Part shown: positions 11,557-24,336 of the stretch, piece after piece
Position numbering within the stretch: the first letter of the stretch is position 1
How the letters are laid out: every line of letters begins with the position of its first letter
DNA from: Schistosoma mansoni
Lineage: Eukaryota > Platyhelminthes > Trematoda > Strigeidida > Schistosomatidae
Direction: 5' to 3'
NCBI RefSeq assembly: GCF_000237925.1
Contig: NC_031495.1
Span: forward strand, 55,904,108-55,968,107
DNA: 64,000 bases
Notes under the pieces: generated by a model
Database searches by the model: none
Told to the model about the DNA's origin: nothing
Seen by the model: only the letters and a program-made list of their open reading frames with translations
Translations under genes and position numbers: made by a program

Positions 11557-12833
11557 AATTTGATTGCAAATACATCTGAAAGTAGACTGACTTTAAAAAA
11601 CGTGCTTGACAAATCCAAGTAACAAACAGTTCAGAAGTGAATTCTGAGCAGTGGATATTTTGTTCACTTATAATGACATTTTAGTTAAACAAAACAAAAC
11701 TTTAAAGTCGACCATCTTTAGCAACTGAAGAATTGCGTGGACTAATTAGAAACCTCTAGTTACCTGTGAATGGATTAGAATTATTAATTGAGCAGTTATT
11801 AGCTGCCGAAAAAGCACATATATATGAGTTCATGGTTCAACTACAACTCAAAGGTATCATTTATATGATATCTTGTTTTAACCATTTATTGTCTTCAAGT
11901 ATATTTTTGGTATACAACCACTAAAGATATATTACAAAGATGAAGAATAAATATTTACAATATCAGTACCTTTTAATTTTACTGAATTCCTCAATTATTT
12001 ACTTTACGCAAATAATCCATATTATCATTAAAAAAAGCCATCTGATTTGACTTGGTTTACATTCATTGGAGGTTATTTCAACTCCATAAAAGTACAATCT
12101 ATTCTTCCTTACAATTTTGGTATATCCTAAGAACTTTATGGAAGTATCGTTGCCCTATATACTCATTAGTTGAAATGGCTTTTAAAATTCTACGGTGCAA
12201 CTTAAAAGTTGCTACCCCCTGTTTAACTGGTTCAAAAGAATAGTAGAGTTTAACAAATTATTCATGTCTAGGTTGTTAAATTATTGTAATTCACATTGCA
12301 CTAGTTGAAATGTTTGCTGGTGATATTACTATAATTATGATTGAGTCTCCAAATAATCGACATCTTATTGTCATTAGTAAACACATTTATAAAGACGTCT
12401 TCTGTGTCCTTTAAATAGATGTTTTCATTATCATCGCAGAATGAAACTGTTTTCATAAAGTAGTAAAAATATAATACTTAGATGGGATTGATTTTAATTT
12501 CCGGTATAATTTTAAAGTTTTCATCTTAAATATAATAAGCTGCTCTTCATAAAAAATATTTAAACTACCATGAATATGATGGGAATTATTAGTAAAGGAT
12601 ATTGTATGTACAACGTAGTTTTGGGACAAATCTCTGTATAGAAATTGTCAAGAACGAATTCTGAGGTTTATTGAAGCCTTGACTTTTCGTAAATTTAAAC
12701 CCCCGTTATATGTACAAAAACATTTTGTTTTAACCTTGAGATGACCCTGGTAATCCTTTAGTCATTTTATGGCCTAGAGTAATGCGGCAATTTCCTATTC
12801 CTTCTATACGATGTAAACTTTCTCCCTACTTTA
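11557..12833. other. Intergenic, nothing recognised
   Basis: AT-rich. A 63-codon open frame at 12052-12243 has no support as a gene. Confidence 0.4.
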
Positions 12834-13315
12834 TGTTATATTGATTGCCTGAGTGCCCTGTTTAATATATGACGTGATGATTCCCGCCAATTAGAGAGCA
12901 GTGATTTATCGATCAGAGCAACGATACACGAAAACAGTCCTGCTATCTGCCTAGCCCAACCAGTTAAGTCCAGAACACCAATAGCAGTCTCTGCAATATG
13001 AATCACTTATTTCAAGCATACTGAGTTTATATACCATACAGACAGACCACACCGTACCATAAAATAGAAAATAACATTTGTACAAGATTTGGCCAAATGT
13101 GGCTGTCAATAGGGGGAACAGTAATTAATGGACTAGGGATAACTCAAGAATGGTAAATCGTATAATAATAGTTCACAGGTCAAAATAAAGCTTATAATAA
13201 GAGGGACACGAATATGAATAGTTAAGTTACTTAACAATTATACATTAGGAAATATACGCATCATATTGGTCCATAAATAGTTCTCAAAAGTTACCATTCA
13301 CTTCGGGATATAACA
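12834..13315 (-). mobile_element. Solo LTR, 482 bp
   Basis: Ends are TGTTATAT…ATATAACA, the inverted TG/CA termini of an LTR. Two related copies lie at 24337-24584 and 30784-31326, the latter with a clean TSD. On the minus strand there is a TATA box (GGTATATAAACTC, near 13028-13040) followed by GAAATAAGTG, suggesting transcription on the minus strand. No internal gag or pol adjoins it. The flanking 5-mers do not match, so this copy is older. Confidence 0.7.
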
Positions 13316-13785
13316 CTATTACTTTGCTTACCTGAACTTTCATCTAATTGACTTACTAATTTTCATATAAAATGTTTTGACAAGTATATATGTGACCAGA
13401 TTGTTCGAAATTTATAGGGCAAATACATCACATTTTTCACATCAACTCAATCTTCTCATTGCTCTATTGAAATTTATGCTCATTGGGTGCTCTTCAAATC
13501 CTAACCGATGAATAAAGCCGTCATAGTTCCTGAACTTGTATTTGCCCTTGCTCCTTCTTTTGCTTCATTTTCATCCTGTCATTTTAACAATCATCTATCT
13601 GTACAATCAAATAATCATCTTTGTTGCCTTAATTCTCACTTCTTAGACTCATTTATTTAGTATTTGTGATCTTGAGGAGTTGCTCTCGTCGTTATGACTG
13701 CTGATAATGTGTCATTAGCACTCAATTCTCATAGGATACAATGATTTTTGCAACAATCCTTGATGTTCATTTTATATTGCGTATT
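13316..13785. other. Intergenic, nothing recognised
   Basis: AT-rich; no signal seen. Confidence 0.4.
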
Positions 13786-14175
13786 TGAATCTTCCCATTG
13801 ACGTTTAGGACTGCCATTGATCAGTCTCTTATTGACATATGTGCATACTATGCAGACTGCCTCGATATCGCCTTAATCCACAAGCTTTATAGGCAAAGAT
13901 GAATAGTGGCTAGCAGTGAAATCCAGGATTAGAGTTTCTTTTTATTTGGGACTCGTCAGTTAGATGTGCCTGCATCCGAGTTGATGTTCATTCTAGAACT
14001 CGAACCCAATATCGTTCACTTCAAACGCCTTCGCGTTATCCACTTAGCTACTGGGTTAGAGTCCTGGGGGGAACATCAACTCTAGGGTCCAGGTACATCC
14101 AGCCGATGAGTCCCAAATGCGATGAAACGCGCATCCTGGATTCTACTGCTAGCCACCATTCATCTTCGCCTATAA
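13786..14175. mobile_element. Sm-alpha SINE pair in inverted orientation
   Basis: 13786-14058 is a minus-strand Sm-alpha copy (tail, ribozyme remnant, B box as antisense CTCGAACCC, A-box region as antisense CGTTATCCACTTAGC). It is followed head to head by a plus-strand piece (14059-14175) that keeps the hammerhead and tail but not the tRNA-like head. The plus ribozyme has CCGATGA instead of CTGATGA and a weak stem II; GAAACGCGC follows. The minus one has lost GAAA. Both are predicted inactive. Confidence 0.75.
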
Positions 14176-16625
14176 TCCTCGATCTATTTATCTGATAAGG
14201 CTAGATTTCTCCTCTTCTTTCTCTCCCTCCTCCTCATTGTTATTATCATTATCACAACTAATTATCAAATGATATTGTCATCAATTGTTTACAACATTTA
14301 CTGATAGGTAAGTAAGCAAAGGATCATATATTAAGGTCATTTAACGTATAAAAATGTGAAATCAATCACTGATGTTTGAAAATTAATTAATTTTTGTTTT
14401 TGTTGTGGTTTAAGGCATAAACTCCCTGATTTTTCGAAAAAAGAAACGTTATCAACACTGTTTATTCAACATTAGAAGGAATTATCTGTAAATTGCAAAG
14501 ACTTCTTTTTAATCTACAGAATATAACCTAATTCGCCCAACAATGATATTGGGTACGTGACCGGTTAACTATTAATCTCCTCTAAGCTAATCATTATAAT
14601 TTCAAAATTTAATAACAAGGATTATATGTTGTAAATGATAACGTCTATAAGATTTGCATAATCAAAATCTATCATAACATGAATTGGAAAAACCAATTAA
14701 AATCCAAGCCTATATGAGTCATCATTAAAGAAAATAAAGGTATTTATGGTGAAACTATAATTTATGAACGATCTTTGAACGACACCAAAGTGACCTTGAG
14801 AATGTCAACCTACTAATTAGGACTAAATGAGGGTTATAAAGTAGTGTTAGGAATTAGAATTATGATTAACAGTTGACGGCTAGGGTTAGGAACTAAATTT
14901 CGAATTTTCATCATGTCAGCCAAAATGCCAAAGCTCTATTTAGCCAAAAGGACGAGTGAATGTCGTGTTATCTTATAACTGATTGGTTCGTTCATAAATT
15001 ATAGTCGCACCACTTCAGTTTCGTGATCAGAGCTTTAGATGTGATTTTTGTATGATACCCATCCTTATTTTTTAGGTCAACAGGATTGAATAGTCAAGTG
15101 AAGTTTTAGTTTTATTAATCTTTTCTGTAAACACAATTCTCATAGCTGCTGTAAAAATTTTTTATAAGTGATTTAATCTTTTTATAGTCTTTACTATATC
15201 ACTAATATAATCTTATCAAAATCCTACTGAATAAATAGCTCGATCACAGAAAACATGACTATAGATTTACATGATAAATAATCAAATTTGTGAGAAGTAG
15301 AAGTTAAATAGATCCTGAATTTCAAGACATATTTTAATGGTAATTACCACCCAAAAAAACATCTTGACAATTGACAACGATTCAACTAACACATTAATGT
15401 TAAGTAATCATTCATCCAGCTGGTGGCCTGCTTTGAATATCTGGGCTACTTGTTCCTGTCATTTAGATATTTCAACAAGTTATCTGTTTTCTTGTTTGTT
15501 TAACATATGATTATGTCTATCAATCGCATAATCTGTTCAGACGCGTTTGTGAAAAGCTTACGATCATTCGCTGTACAAGTTACAAACAAGTACAATTAAA
15601 TACATTGTGGTGACTGGTGATATGCATTGAAAAGAATAAACATTATTCAGATGTCAATTCTTGAATTGCTAACATCTAACTAACAATCACTCAATATTTA
15701 TCCTCAAGATTAATCAAGAAATAAGAAAAGGAAACTTATTGAAATACTTTGTGCTTTCTGTTGAGAATTCTTTATTGTACCAGAAATATAATAATAATAA
15801 TAATAGACCATTCCTAATTCTGAAACTATTTCTTAACTTTGTGTATATATACAAAGTCTCAATAGGTTAAACATTTCGGACATAAAGATGTGATATATAA
15901 TTTATAGATAGAAATACCAATCAAGTTAACGTTTCACTGGATATGAGACTAGGTTATCAAATAATTCTACTTATTTTGATTAGTTACTTAATTTATTTCA
16001 TTGTTATCATAAACATATTGTAGTGAACGAGAACACTAGTTGGGAATTATCGAATGTATTTAAGCACAAATTACATACTATCTCACTAAATTCCGATAAC
16101 CATACAATGAAAAGTTAATTTGCAAAATAACAATCAATTGTCTCAATCTTAACTGTTCCTTCTGCAAATATCTGTTCATCTTCTTCAATTCCACTGTTCA
16201 TGTATCTTCCTACCAATTGCGCTTCATTTCAGTTCTTTCCTTATCGGTCTTCTGCCAAAATACATTCTATGTCTGACCATCGCCATATATTACTTATATG
16301 GATATTAGTAGACCACACTACAATTCGAGTTATTTTAATTTGTCTAATATTAAATATTATTGTATATATTAGAGTAAAACTAGATGAAGAGATAAATTAT
16401 ATGTTTTGTTCTAAATACTCCTTTATTCAAAAAAATGTTGTGTAATACTTGGAAATAGCTGTTGAACGACAGATGGAACGATTCTTTAGATTATTTATTC
16501 ACCAAGAAATTATCATATTGTGTTAAATATTGCCTTTAATGAATTACACATTAATACAAGTTGTTAAACTTTAACAATTGATTAAACATAGAATAATCAG
16601 TAGTGGTATACAACTTAAACAGCAA
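14176..16625. other. Intergenic, with a short (AAT)n near 15787-15806
   Basis: AT-rich, with no supported gene. The short open frame at 16200-16445 shows no recognisable domain. Confidence 0.4.
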
Positions 16626-16631
16626 TATATT

Positions 16632-16825
16632 AGAAGGGGGTTTTGTGGATATTTCAGTATTTTCATAGTTGAAATCATGAGTCAAGTGAAGCTAGACCAC
16701 CATGGAAAATCTGGAAGCATTGGAGAGGAGTCCCATAATAGGACGAGACGGCCGTTCAGTGCTTCCAGGTTTTCCATGGTGGTCTAGCTTCAATTGACTC
16801 ATGATTTCAACTATGAAAATATCAG
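16632..16825. mobile_element. Short inverted-repeat form of family-1 SINE (foldback)
   Basis: The left arm is the SINE tail in antisense (AGAAGGGGGTTTTGTGG … CTAGACCACCATGGAAAA). The right arm is the same tail in sense (TTTTCCATGGTGGTCTAG … ACTATGAAAATATC), with only part of the ribozyme (GGAGTCCCATAATAGGACGA) between. TATATTA is found on both sides (about 16626 and 16825). The tRNA-like head is deleted. Core CTGA and GAAAC are mutated. Confidence 0.75.
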
Positions 16826-16832
16826 TATATTA

Positions 16833-17985
16833 GTTATGACTGTCATTCATTTGAATATCTTGACTTAGTGGAAGTGATTAAGCATCATACCAAAACCATT
16901 AACTGGTTAACTATTTTTCTAATAAATGAATACAGTTACTTAATTCACTCATATGGAACAATTTAATTGATCGAATAATAGATTGTATATTTTCACAATT
17001 TAATTAAACCTAATGATTTATTTACCATCTTTTGATTGTGCGCCTAATTGTAAACCACATGTTTTTTTGTTGTTGATAGAAATGAGTTATTGACTGTACA
17101 GGTAAATAGAATTTATTTTTCGGTAACAGTAAAATAATTTTAGTTTTTCATTATCTTTTTTGTTACTAAGTTCAATAAATTGTTGTGATTAGCAACATAT
17201 AATTGAATGTCAGTGTGTGTATATTTGTGATTTTCTATCTTTGAGAGTGAATATGTCGGAAAAGATAGTTCTTTATTGAACCAAATGTTTTTTATTTATT
17301 ATATATTTCAACAGATTGTTTTTCCATCTATTTATTCTTATTTCGATACAACGCACACACACACACACACACATGGATATCCAAGTTTATGATCTAATTG
17401 TTTATGAATATATTCACTAATTTATTACTTTCTGCCATTTATTATGGCTTAGTTTTACTGACTAAATATAGACATTAAAAAAACAGTTAACAATGTATGT
17501 ATCATGCACATTGAATGTGTAGACATCTATTCTTAAAATGGATAAGTGAATGTGAACACATTTTGCATTTTAGCAGACTAATTGTACTTTCATATGTTTG
17601 GGTGTAACTGTATGTTTTTTTTGTTTTATATCATGAATATTTAAAATTCAGATTTGTTCATTGCACTGATTAATTGACGAGTTTTTGAAGAATAACCTCA
17701 ATTAATACAATAATAAAGTGAATTTACATGTTATCTATACCTCACCTTAATTTCTGGTGTCAGTTGTCTTGATTAAAGAATTATCAATAAAATGTCCGAA
17801 CTTATTGCAAAGATATTCATTTCAAATCAATTTGCTAACTAGTAATTATTGAATATTCAGCAGATTAATGTGTACAAAACTGTTTGTACCTTATCTTGTA
17901 AGATTGGTGTAACAATGTTGAATGGTCTTAAAGTAAGATAAAGGATTTTTCAGTGACTTTTTTTCTAACTATTATCCATGTCAAG
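16833..17985. repeat. Intergenic with a CA microsatellite (17353-17373)
   Basis: About ten AC/CA units at 17353-17373; the rest is AT-rich without recognisable features. Confidence 0.7.
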
Positions 17986-17987
17986 AT

Positions 17988-18330
17988 GGATAGTGGCTAG
18001 CAATGGAATCAAGGACGCACGTTTCGTCTTATTTGGGACTCGTCAGCTGGATGTATCTGCATCTCAGAGTTAATGTTCACTCTGGGACTCGAACCCAGTA
18101 CCTTTCGCTTCAAACGCCATCGCGTTATCCACTCGGCCACTGAGTCCTGATAGTCACTTGCTTGTGCAATGGGGTGAAGTTTAAATTCGCTTAGTATTGT
18201 TTGTTTGAATCTTCCCATTAAGGCTACATCGAGGCAATACGTACAGTATGCACATATGTCAACTAGAGACTGACTAGTTACAGTGCTAAACATCAATAGG
18301 AAGATTCAAACAAACAATACTAGGTGAATT
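17988..18330 (-). mobile_element. Sm-alpha SINE with hammerhead
   Basis: Minus strand in order: A-box-like GTGGCCGAGTGGATAACG, B box GGTTCGAGTCCC (near 18090), spacer, hammerhead (18005-18052), tail CTAGCCACTATCCATC. Unlike the others, the sequence beyond the head (18150-18330) carries the Sm-alpha tail motifs again (GGGAAGATTCAAACAAACAA on both strands), suggesting a dimer or rearranged copy. Polymerase III transcription is expected from the boxes. Confidence 0.85.
18005..18052 (-). ncRNA. Type-I hammerhead ribozyme (Sm-alpha)
   Basis: On the minus strand: stem I strand ATCCAG, core CTGACGA, stem II GTC…GAC around CCAAATAA (3 pairs plus a mismatch), GAA, a three-pair stem III ACG/CGT closed by TG, cleavage triplet GTC, then CTTGATTCC. 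All invariant core residues are present. Stem I has one mismatch. The very short stem III matches the schistosome hammerhead type described for Sm-alpha. Confidence 0.8.
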
Positions 18331-18825
18331 TATTGACCATGTCTACTAAAAACTGTCTTCAAACTGATCAGTAACTTACAATGATTTATTTACAACAATT
18401 CTGAATATTTTTTCCCTCCAACTACTTCTATGATAAGGAACTTAAGTCGGCTATGAACAAAATCATTATCTAGCTGAATTAGACTTATTAAAGTAAGACA
18501 AACCGTAGAGAAAGTTTTAAATCGATCACTCCTGTTTGAAAGGCAAAACTAATAAAATATACTGAGAAAACTCATCATTTCATTATGTGAACAACAAAGA
18601 AATTTGACCTTTCTACTAACTTTGAAGTTGAAAGGCAGTAAAATTCAAAACAAATTTCATTAAAAGTAACACATAAGAATAGAAAGTAATTTTTATTCAA
18701 TATTTTAACATAGTTTAATCAATAGTTCTTGTTTCTTCTCAATTCTTTGTTGATTAGTTCTTAAAAAGTTAAAGAAATTTCGATTGGGTATTACTTTAAA
18801 AGCTGTAAATAATATAAGTCATTGT

Positions 18826-19075
18826 AAGCAAAGATGGATAGTGGCTAGCAGTAGAATTCAGGACGCACGTTTCGTCTTATTTGAGACTCGTCAGCTGGAT
18901 TTACCTGCATCTCAGAGTTGATGTTCACTCTGGGACTCGGACCCAGTACCTTTCGCTTCAAATGCCATCGCGTTATCCACTCAGCCACTGAATCCTAATG
19001 ACAAGTCTCAAATAGGACGAAATGAGCGTCCTAGACTCTACTGCTAGTCACCATCCATCTCTCCCTGATATGTGT
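18826..19075. mobile_element. Sm-alpha SINE, inverted pair
   Basis: 18826-18995 is a minus-strand copy with intact ribozyme, B box (antisense of GGGTCCGAGTCCC) and A-box region. 18996-19075 is a plus-strand partial copy with AGTCTCAAATAGGACGAAATG and the tail TGCTAGTCACCATCCATC. The plus ribozyme has ATGACAA in place of CTGANGA and a changed stem III, so it is dead. Confidence 0.8.
18854..18901 (-). ncRNA. Type-I hammerhead ribozyme (Sm-alpha), best preserved Sm-alpha copy
   Basis: Minus strand: AATCCAG, CTGACGA, stem II GTCT/AGAC (four pairs, loop CAAATA), GAA, stem III ACG/CGT with TG loop, GTC, then CTGAATT. Stem I pairs five of six positions. All invariant core nucleotides are present, so self-cleavage after GTC is plausible. 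Confidence 0.85.
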
Positions 19076-19301
19076 TCATGTACATTATGTATTGAGCTAT
19101 GTAGATATAACTGGAGATTTAAAAAAATAAATCGCTATTGTGATAACTAGTTATTAAATGATGTTTCCTAAGCTTCAGAGCGAATATCATGCTGATTATT
19201 ACAAAAATACGTTTTGGCATAATATTAAAGAGATTATATAAGAACTTTCGTCTAAATTAGAGCGAATAGTTTCACAGTATTTGAGCGCCGAGTTGATGTA
19301 A

Positions 19302-20475
19302 GACATTAAATAGGAATAATATATTTGTAAAATCTCAGCGAATGAATTTAAAGTAAATCCAACGTTTCACCTGGCAATCTGGTCCAAGCTTTTTCAAGGA
19401 AATATTATCAAACATCAAAATTATCGAATATAAATAGGTACATGGTTCTTCGTTTCATTGTACACTGAATAGGTCATCCAATTAACGTTAATAATGACTA
19501 GAATGGGTATATGTATTAGTGTGTAAGAGATTTGTGATGTGAAATGATAAGTGTTAATATAATATATTGTATAGAAACGCAAGTGGTGAGAGGAGAAATT
19601 TGGAACATTAAAAATGACACATACATTCAGTTTCAAATTACAGTCTTCCTCTTTGAATTCTCTCTTTTATTTTGTTTAATTATCTTCATTTTATACCTGC
19701 TATGACATATATGATTCATATCATATATTACAAAATGTATTTTTCAGAAGGGGTTTTGTGGAGATTTAGTATTTTTATATTTCGAGAAGTATATCTAAGA
19801 GCTCTAGTGAGAAGCAGTAACCAGTGGAGTTCAAACCACGTCTGTTGTGAGATAGGAACTCACTGAAGACAATTGGTGAATGGTTGCTCAACTTCGTGGA
19901 TCGGTTGAAGTTAGACATTAACACCGTCGGATGCCAGCTCAGTGGTCTATCGGTTAAGGGCTCTGGCTCGAGACTAGCAGGTCCTAGGTTTGAATCTCGC
20001 GAGTGCGGGCTCGTGGATGCGCATTGTTGAGGAGTCCCATGCTAGGACGAAACGGCCGTTCAGTGTTTTCAGGTTTTCCCTGGTGGTCTAGCTTCAATTG
20101 GCTCACGCTTTCAACTATGAAAAATGTATTTTTTCTTATAAATTCACCGTTAAGAGACAATATATAGTGTGAATGAAATTTCTCCTCTCACCGCTTGCGT
20201 TTCTATACAATATATTATATTAACACTTATCATTTCACATCACAAATCTCTTACACACTAATACATATACCCATTCTAGTCATTATTAACGTTAATTGGA
20301 TGACCTATTCAATGTACAATGAAATGAAGTACCATGTACCTATTTATATTCGATAATTTTGATGTTTGATTATATTTCCTTGAAAAAGCTTGGACCAGAT
20401 TGCCAGGTGAAACGTTGGATTTACTTTAAATTCATTCGCTGAGATTTTACAAATATATTATTCCTATTTAATATC
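19302..20475. repeat. Long near-perfect inverted repeat, 300-bp arms (19302-19601 / 20176-20475)
   Basis: The right arm is the reverse complement of the left with only a handful of substitutions seen by eye (e.g. GGTTCTTCG against GGTACTTCA). The outer part of each arm holds a repeat (TTTGTAAAATCTCAGCG … CTTTTTCAAGG) that is also found at 53840-54030. The 574-bp spacer contains a family-1 SINE. The high arm similarity suggests a recent event or ongoing gene conversion. Confidence 0.85.
19744..20125 (+). mobile_element. Family-1 SINE inside the palindrome spacer
   Basis: Starts with the antisense terminus TCAGAAGGGGTTTTGTGG, then the sense leader (GTGAGAAGCAGTAACCAG), tRNA-like head (GGTTTGAATCTCG), hammerhead region and tail, so the two ends are inverted relative to each other. 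In the ribozyme the first core C is T (TTGAGGA) and the cleavage triplet is GTT, so it is probably inactive. Confidence 0.8.
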
Positions 20476-22629
20476 AAAGAGATTAGTTTTCAATGCTGGG
20501 TCAAATTGATAGGCTGCACCCCAAGCTAAGTTCTAAGTACTGTGAAATGACATAATTCTTGTAGATCTTGAATAACACTCGATAATAAAAAAAAACACTT
20601 CACTACCTAAACTTATAATGGATGGCTTAATCGACAGTCATTGGTTAGTTCTAAAAATTAGATCATAATATCACTAAACATTCTGTAAATAATATATTCA
20701 GATAATTTGGTTGATAATTTGCTACAAATTAGGCGAGTACGGATGGACGAATGTAAATAATTTATCTATAACTCATATACTTTTCAAAAAATGTCTTTTG
20801 TAAGTGTTTAACCTATACTTTATTGATATATCCTAATAAGTATCAATAGTTCATCCAAGTTTCCTGATTAGCATGATACCTTTAAGTCAAAAAGATCAAA
20901 CACCTATAAGATAGTAGATTTTCATTGCTGCTAAATTCCAAACGGGGACAAAAAACACTTCAGTGTTTAGCGTTTTCTAAAAGCTTTCAGCTTATGTTAG
21001 TCTTAGTTTACTTCATGAAGTGATATTAATTAGACAACTAGTGAAAATCGGTAGTCACTGGACAGCTGTATCGTTGTAATATGATACTTCTATAGTGTCG
21101 TGGATGTTCACTGTTGAGGAGTTCCATACAAGAATAAAACAATTATTTGGTACTTCCTGGCTTAATTGATCTTCTAACTAGGGTCAATTCGTGATGTCGA
21201 ATACAAAATTCAACAATCTCCCACAAAATTCTCCATACCAATGGTATTAGTTAGTATGTGAGGAATATTAGATTATGAGATAGTGGAGAAGATTTGTAGC
21301 TCAAGTAGATGATTTTGATTAGCATAATTGTACACATTTTCAAAAATAATGTTCAGTGTTTTTCAAGTCGTTAAATCTACCATTTTCAAATATATCAAAA
21401 ATAATTTAGTCAGAAAACTATTCATAAATGTAACAAACCAAGTTTCTAGACTTATATTTTGATTTTCTTTTTTTAAATACTTTACTAAATTCAAAATTAA
21501 ATAACTGTGCTTTAAGGATAAAAAAAGCGGATTAACCTTTTGTGGCCTTTGACTGACTCCACCGATGATAAAAGGTGGTTATAAATGAATGATATCTTGA
21601 TCCTACTTAATTTCATAAATTGCCTCTCAACTAATCATATTAAAATAAAGTAAGAGTAGGAAGTTGAATGCAGAAGTGTTTCGGATGTGTATATTTCATC
21701 CATTCAAATAGCCAAAGAGACGAGGAAAGATGGACTTCCATTATAGATACATTTCAGCCTACTTAGTTAATCTTGACTTAACTTTTATCGTCACTTAGAT
21801 GACAGCAATCCAATAGTTAGATAATAAATGGAGTAAGCAATGAATAGATATAGAGCACACACAAAAGCGTTCAAGGTTTACTGTGAGTAATTCACAAGGA
21901 AGAGTGATAAATTACGTAGAAGTCAAAGCCATTAAAAACTGATGACTTGGTGTTGTAATCTTTATCAACAGTTTACACGTCATTCAGTTTAGATAATAAT
22001 GATAAGCACTAATTGGCTGTTTCGAATATTTTTGTGAAAACATTTAATCTCTGATCAAGCTTCTATTAAACACAATTTCGTCCCACTTGAATAAAATACA
22101 AACTTCACATAATTATGTAATGAAATAACTTGCTTATCAAAAACCAAATTTTCATGAAACAGACTTAGTTATGTTTACTGAATGAGTTTCATAGTTATTA
22201 CTCAGTTGAATAAATCATTGCAGATAACTTACATAGTCATCAATGATTGAAATATATGAAATTTAATGACACAGTGATATACTATTGATTTATCAGGCTT
22301 ACAAGAGCATTTAACGAGTGAAGACTTAAAAAACAGATTTATTTACTACCTGCATAACAAAACTCTCGAATTGTCTTACATTTACTCGAAGTAAATTTGT
22401 AGAGTTTGAAAAACATCCCTATCCTGGATTTCAAAAAATGAGAGTTACAAACACTCACTTAAATCTCTATACGCGCCAAACAGTTTAGTTTACTTTCTAA
22501 ATTTAGTAGTTTAATCAATAATACATTTTAAACAAGAAGCACTTGGTCCGAGTCCCATTGTTGCTATCCACACTGGGATATCGATACATTGTTGAATTTC
22601 ATTGAAATCATAAACCTTGGAATGTCAGA
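20476..22629. other. Intergenic with two decayed repeat scraps
   Basis: 21096-21182 is a plus-strand family-1 ribozyme-region remnant (TGTTGAGGAGTTCCATAC). 21281-21330 matches the opening of the repeat at 54728 (GATTTGTAGCTCAAGTAGATG). The rest is featureless. Confidence 0.45.
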
Positions 22630-22712
22630 CCAACAATGAAAACCTGGAATCCCTGGACGGCGGTTTCGTCCTAGTGTAGGAATCCTCAGTAGTGTGCATC
22701 CACTAATAATTA
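22630..22712 (-). mobile_element. Family-1 SINE fragment (ribozyme region)
   Basis: Antisense of the hammerhead segment: CAATGAAAACCTGGAATCCC, GGTTTCGTCCTAGTGTAGGA, CTCAGTAGTGTGCATCCAC. Head and tail are missing. Confidence 0.7.
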
Positions 22713-23385
22713 GTTATTCCCTGAATGAAAAATGTTTTTGTAAAAATATATTCACATTATATCCTCGACCGACGAGAGAGCAGTAAAAATGGTAATATTC
22801 GGATTGAAAGTAAATTGAAACTGTGCATAAAGTTATACATTCGTTTCATGTATGCCTTTTAAATCATATCTACTTTGATAGCGTAGAACTTATGTATGTG
22901 GTTTATTGTGATTCGTTATGAAAAATCAGTATGATTCTGTCAGCCTAATCAATTAATAAAGAAATATTTATTCATGAATTCATATCAATCCATCGAAGTC
23001 TAATAAATAAAATGGATTAACGTGAAATATCGTGACAAGAATTGATACAGATTTGTTTGAGATACTACTCTTAAATGTAGTTTGAAGAAAGAAGCTTCTT
23101 CTTATTTCACTGTGTGTTTTGTTCCTATTTAATCTTATTCAATCTGATTCTCAACATTTTGATCATGAAGATTGTATTTCAAATGTTTATGACTGTTGAT
23201 TAAGTCATCTCTCAAATCGCTGATATTCATCTTGTCAACGATTATTTTTCAAAGTGCTTTAATTTGTGATGTAGTTCCGTTTTGTAGAAAACAGGGTTGA
23301 AGTCTATTACATAACTTTCAACTGGTAGTTTGTGTGTGACAAAACTACTTTCTGACTAAAATATATTGATACTTTTGATAATATT
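22713..23385. other. Intergenic, nothing recognised
   Basis: AT-rich; no signal seen. Confidence 0.4.
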
Positions 23386-23387
23386 GA

Positions 23388-23465
23388 ATGGATGCGCACT
23401 GCTGAAGAGTCCCACAATAAGACGAATCGGCCGTCCAGTGCTTCCAGGTTTTCCATGGTGATCTT
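23388..23465 (+). mobile_element. Family-1 SINE fragment (ribozyme region)
   Basis: GGATGCGCACTG, CTGAAGA, weakened stem II (GTCC/AGAC), GAATC instead of GAAAC, GGCCGTC, CAGTGCTTCC. Stem I is intact but the position-15.1 base is changed, so activity is doubtful. Confidence 0.7.
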
Positions 23466-24336
23466 AATTGTTTTCTTTTCAGTTTTTGTTAACCTCATTT
23501 GTAATTCTTTTTTCTGTTCTAGGTTTTTTGTTTTCTCCAATGTTCAATTCACAATAGTATTCAATTGATCAATTATATTAAGTTAAGAATAAAATATTGA
23601 CCTAAATTCAATATTCACTATGTGATACATTTAGGAAAAAATGTACATGAATGAATGAATTATGATCTCAGATATATCATAGTTACTGTACAAAAAGTGA
23701 ACGCCTTACTTTTGTTTATTGAGAATGTTTCCTAGTCATTAATTAGTTTCATGAGTAGATGGTTATTAAGAGGTTTTTATTTTATTGTGTTCTTTTTCCT
23801 TTAGATAAATTCACAAAAGATCCTAATTTGTTTATTTATTCTTAAATAGATTTCCTAATCTATCAATAACACTTAAGTAAACTATACTAATTAATTGGAA
23901 ATCCTATTGTCTTTTGGATAAGATTCACATCATTTGTGGTAACTTCTTAGTTGTTGACTTAAAAACTACTTGATTCGCATAGAAGATATTTTGCAATTTG
24001 ATTTCGTTTTGCTATATGATTTCTATTTTGTAGATTATTGATTATGTTAACTTAGTGGGTGAAAAATGGTTATTAGGTGTACCATCATGCTTATTTGCAA
24101 ATAATATTGGGAGGGACATATTTTTAGGATTTCCGGTAAAAAAATTACTATCAATTGAAATTACTAGTTGATAAACAATGACAGTTATTTCTTCGATGAA
24201 ATTTATTATTACAGATATACTCAAATGATCTTTGATGTGGAGTTGTAAATTTAATTAGTCAAACTGTTTAATAGAAAGAGGAGAAATTTAAACTAGATTT
24301 TTTTATTAGAGTTTATTTGTCATATATGTATATACT
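23466..24336. other. Intergenic, nothing recognised
   Basis: AT-rich; no supported feature. Confidence 0.4.

Noticed and set aside
17353-17373. CA tract as a CRISPR or regulatory array
   Set aside because: A simple dinucleotide microsatellite with no spacer structure.
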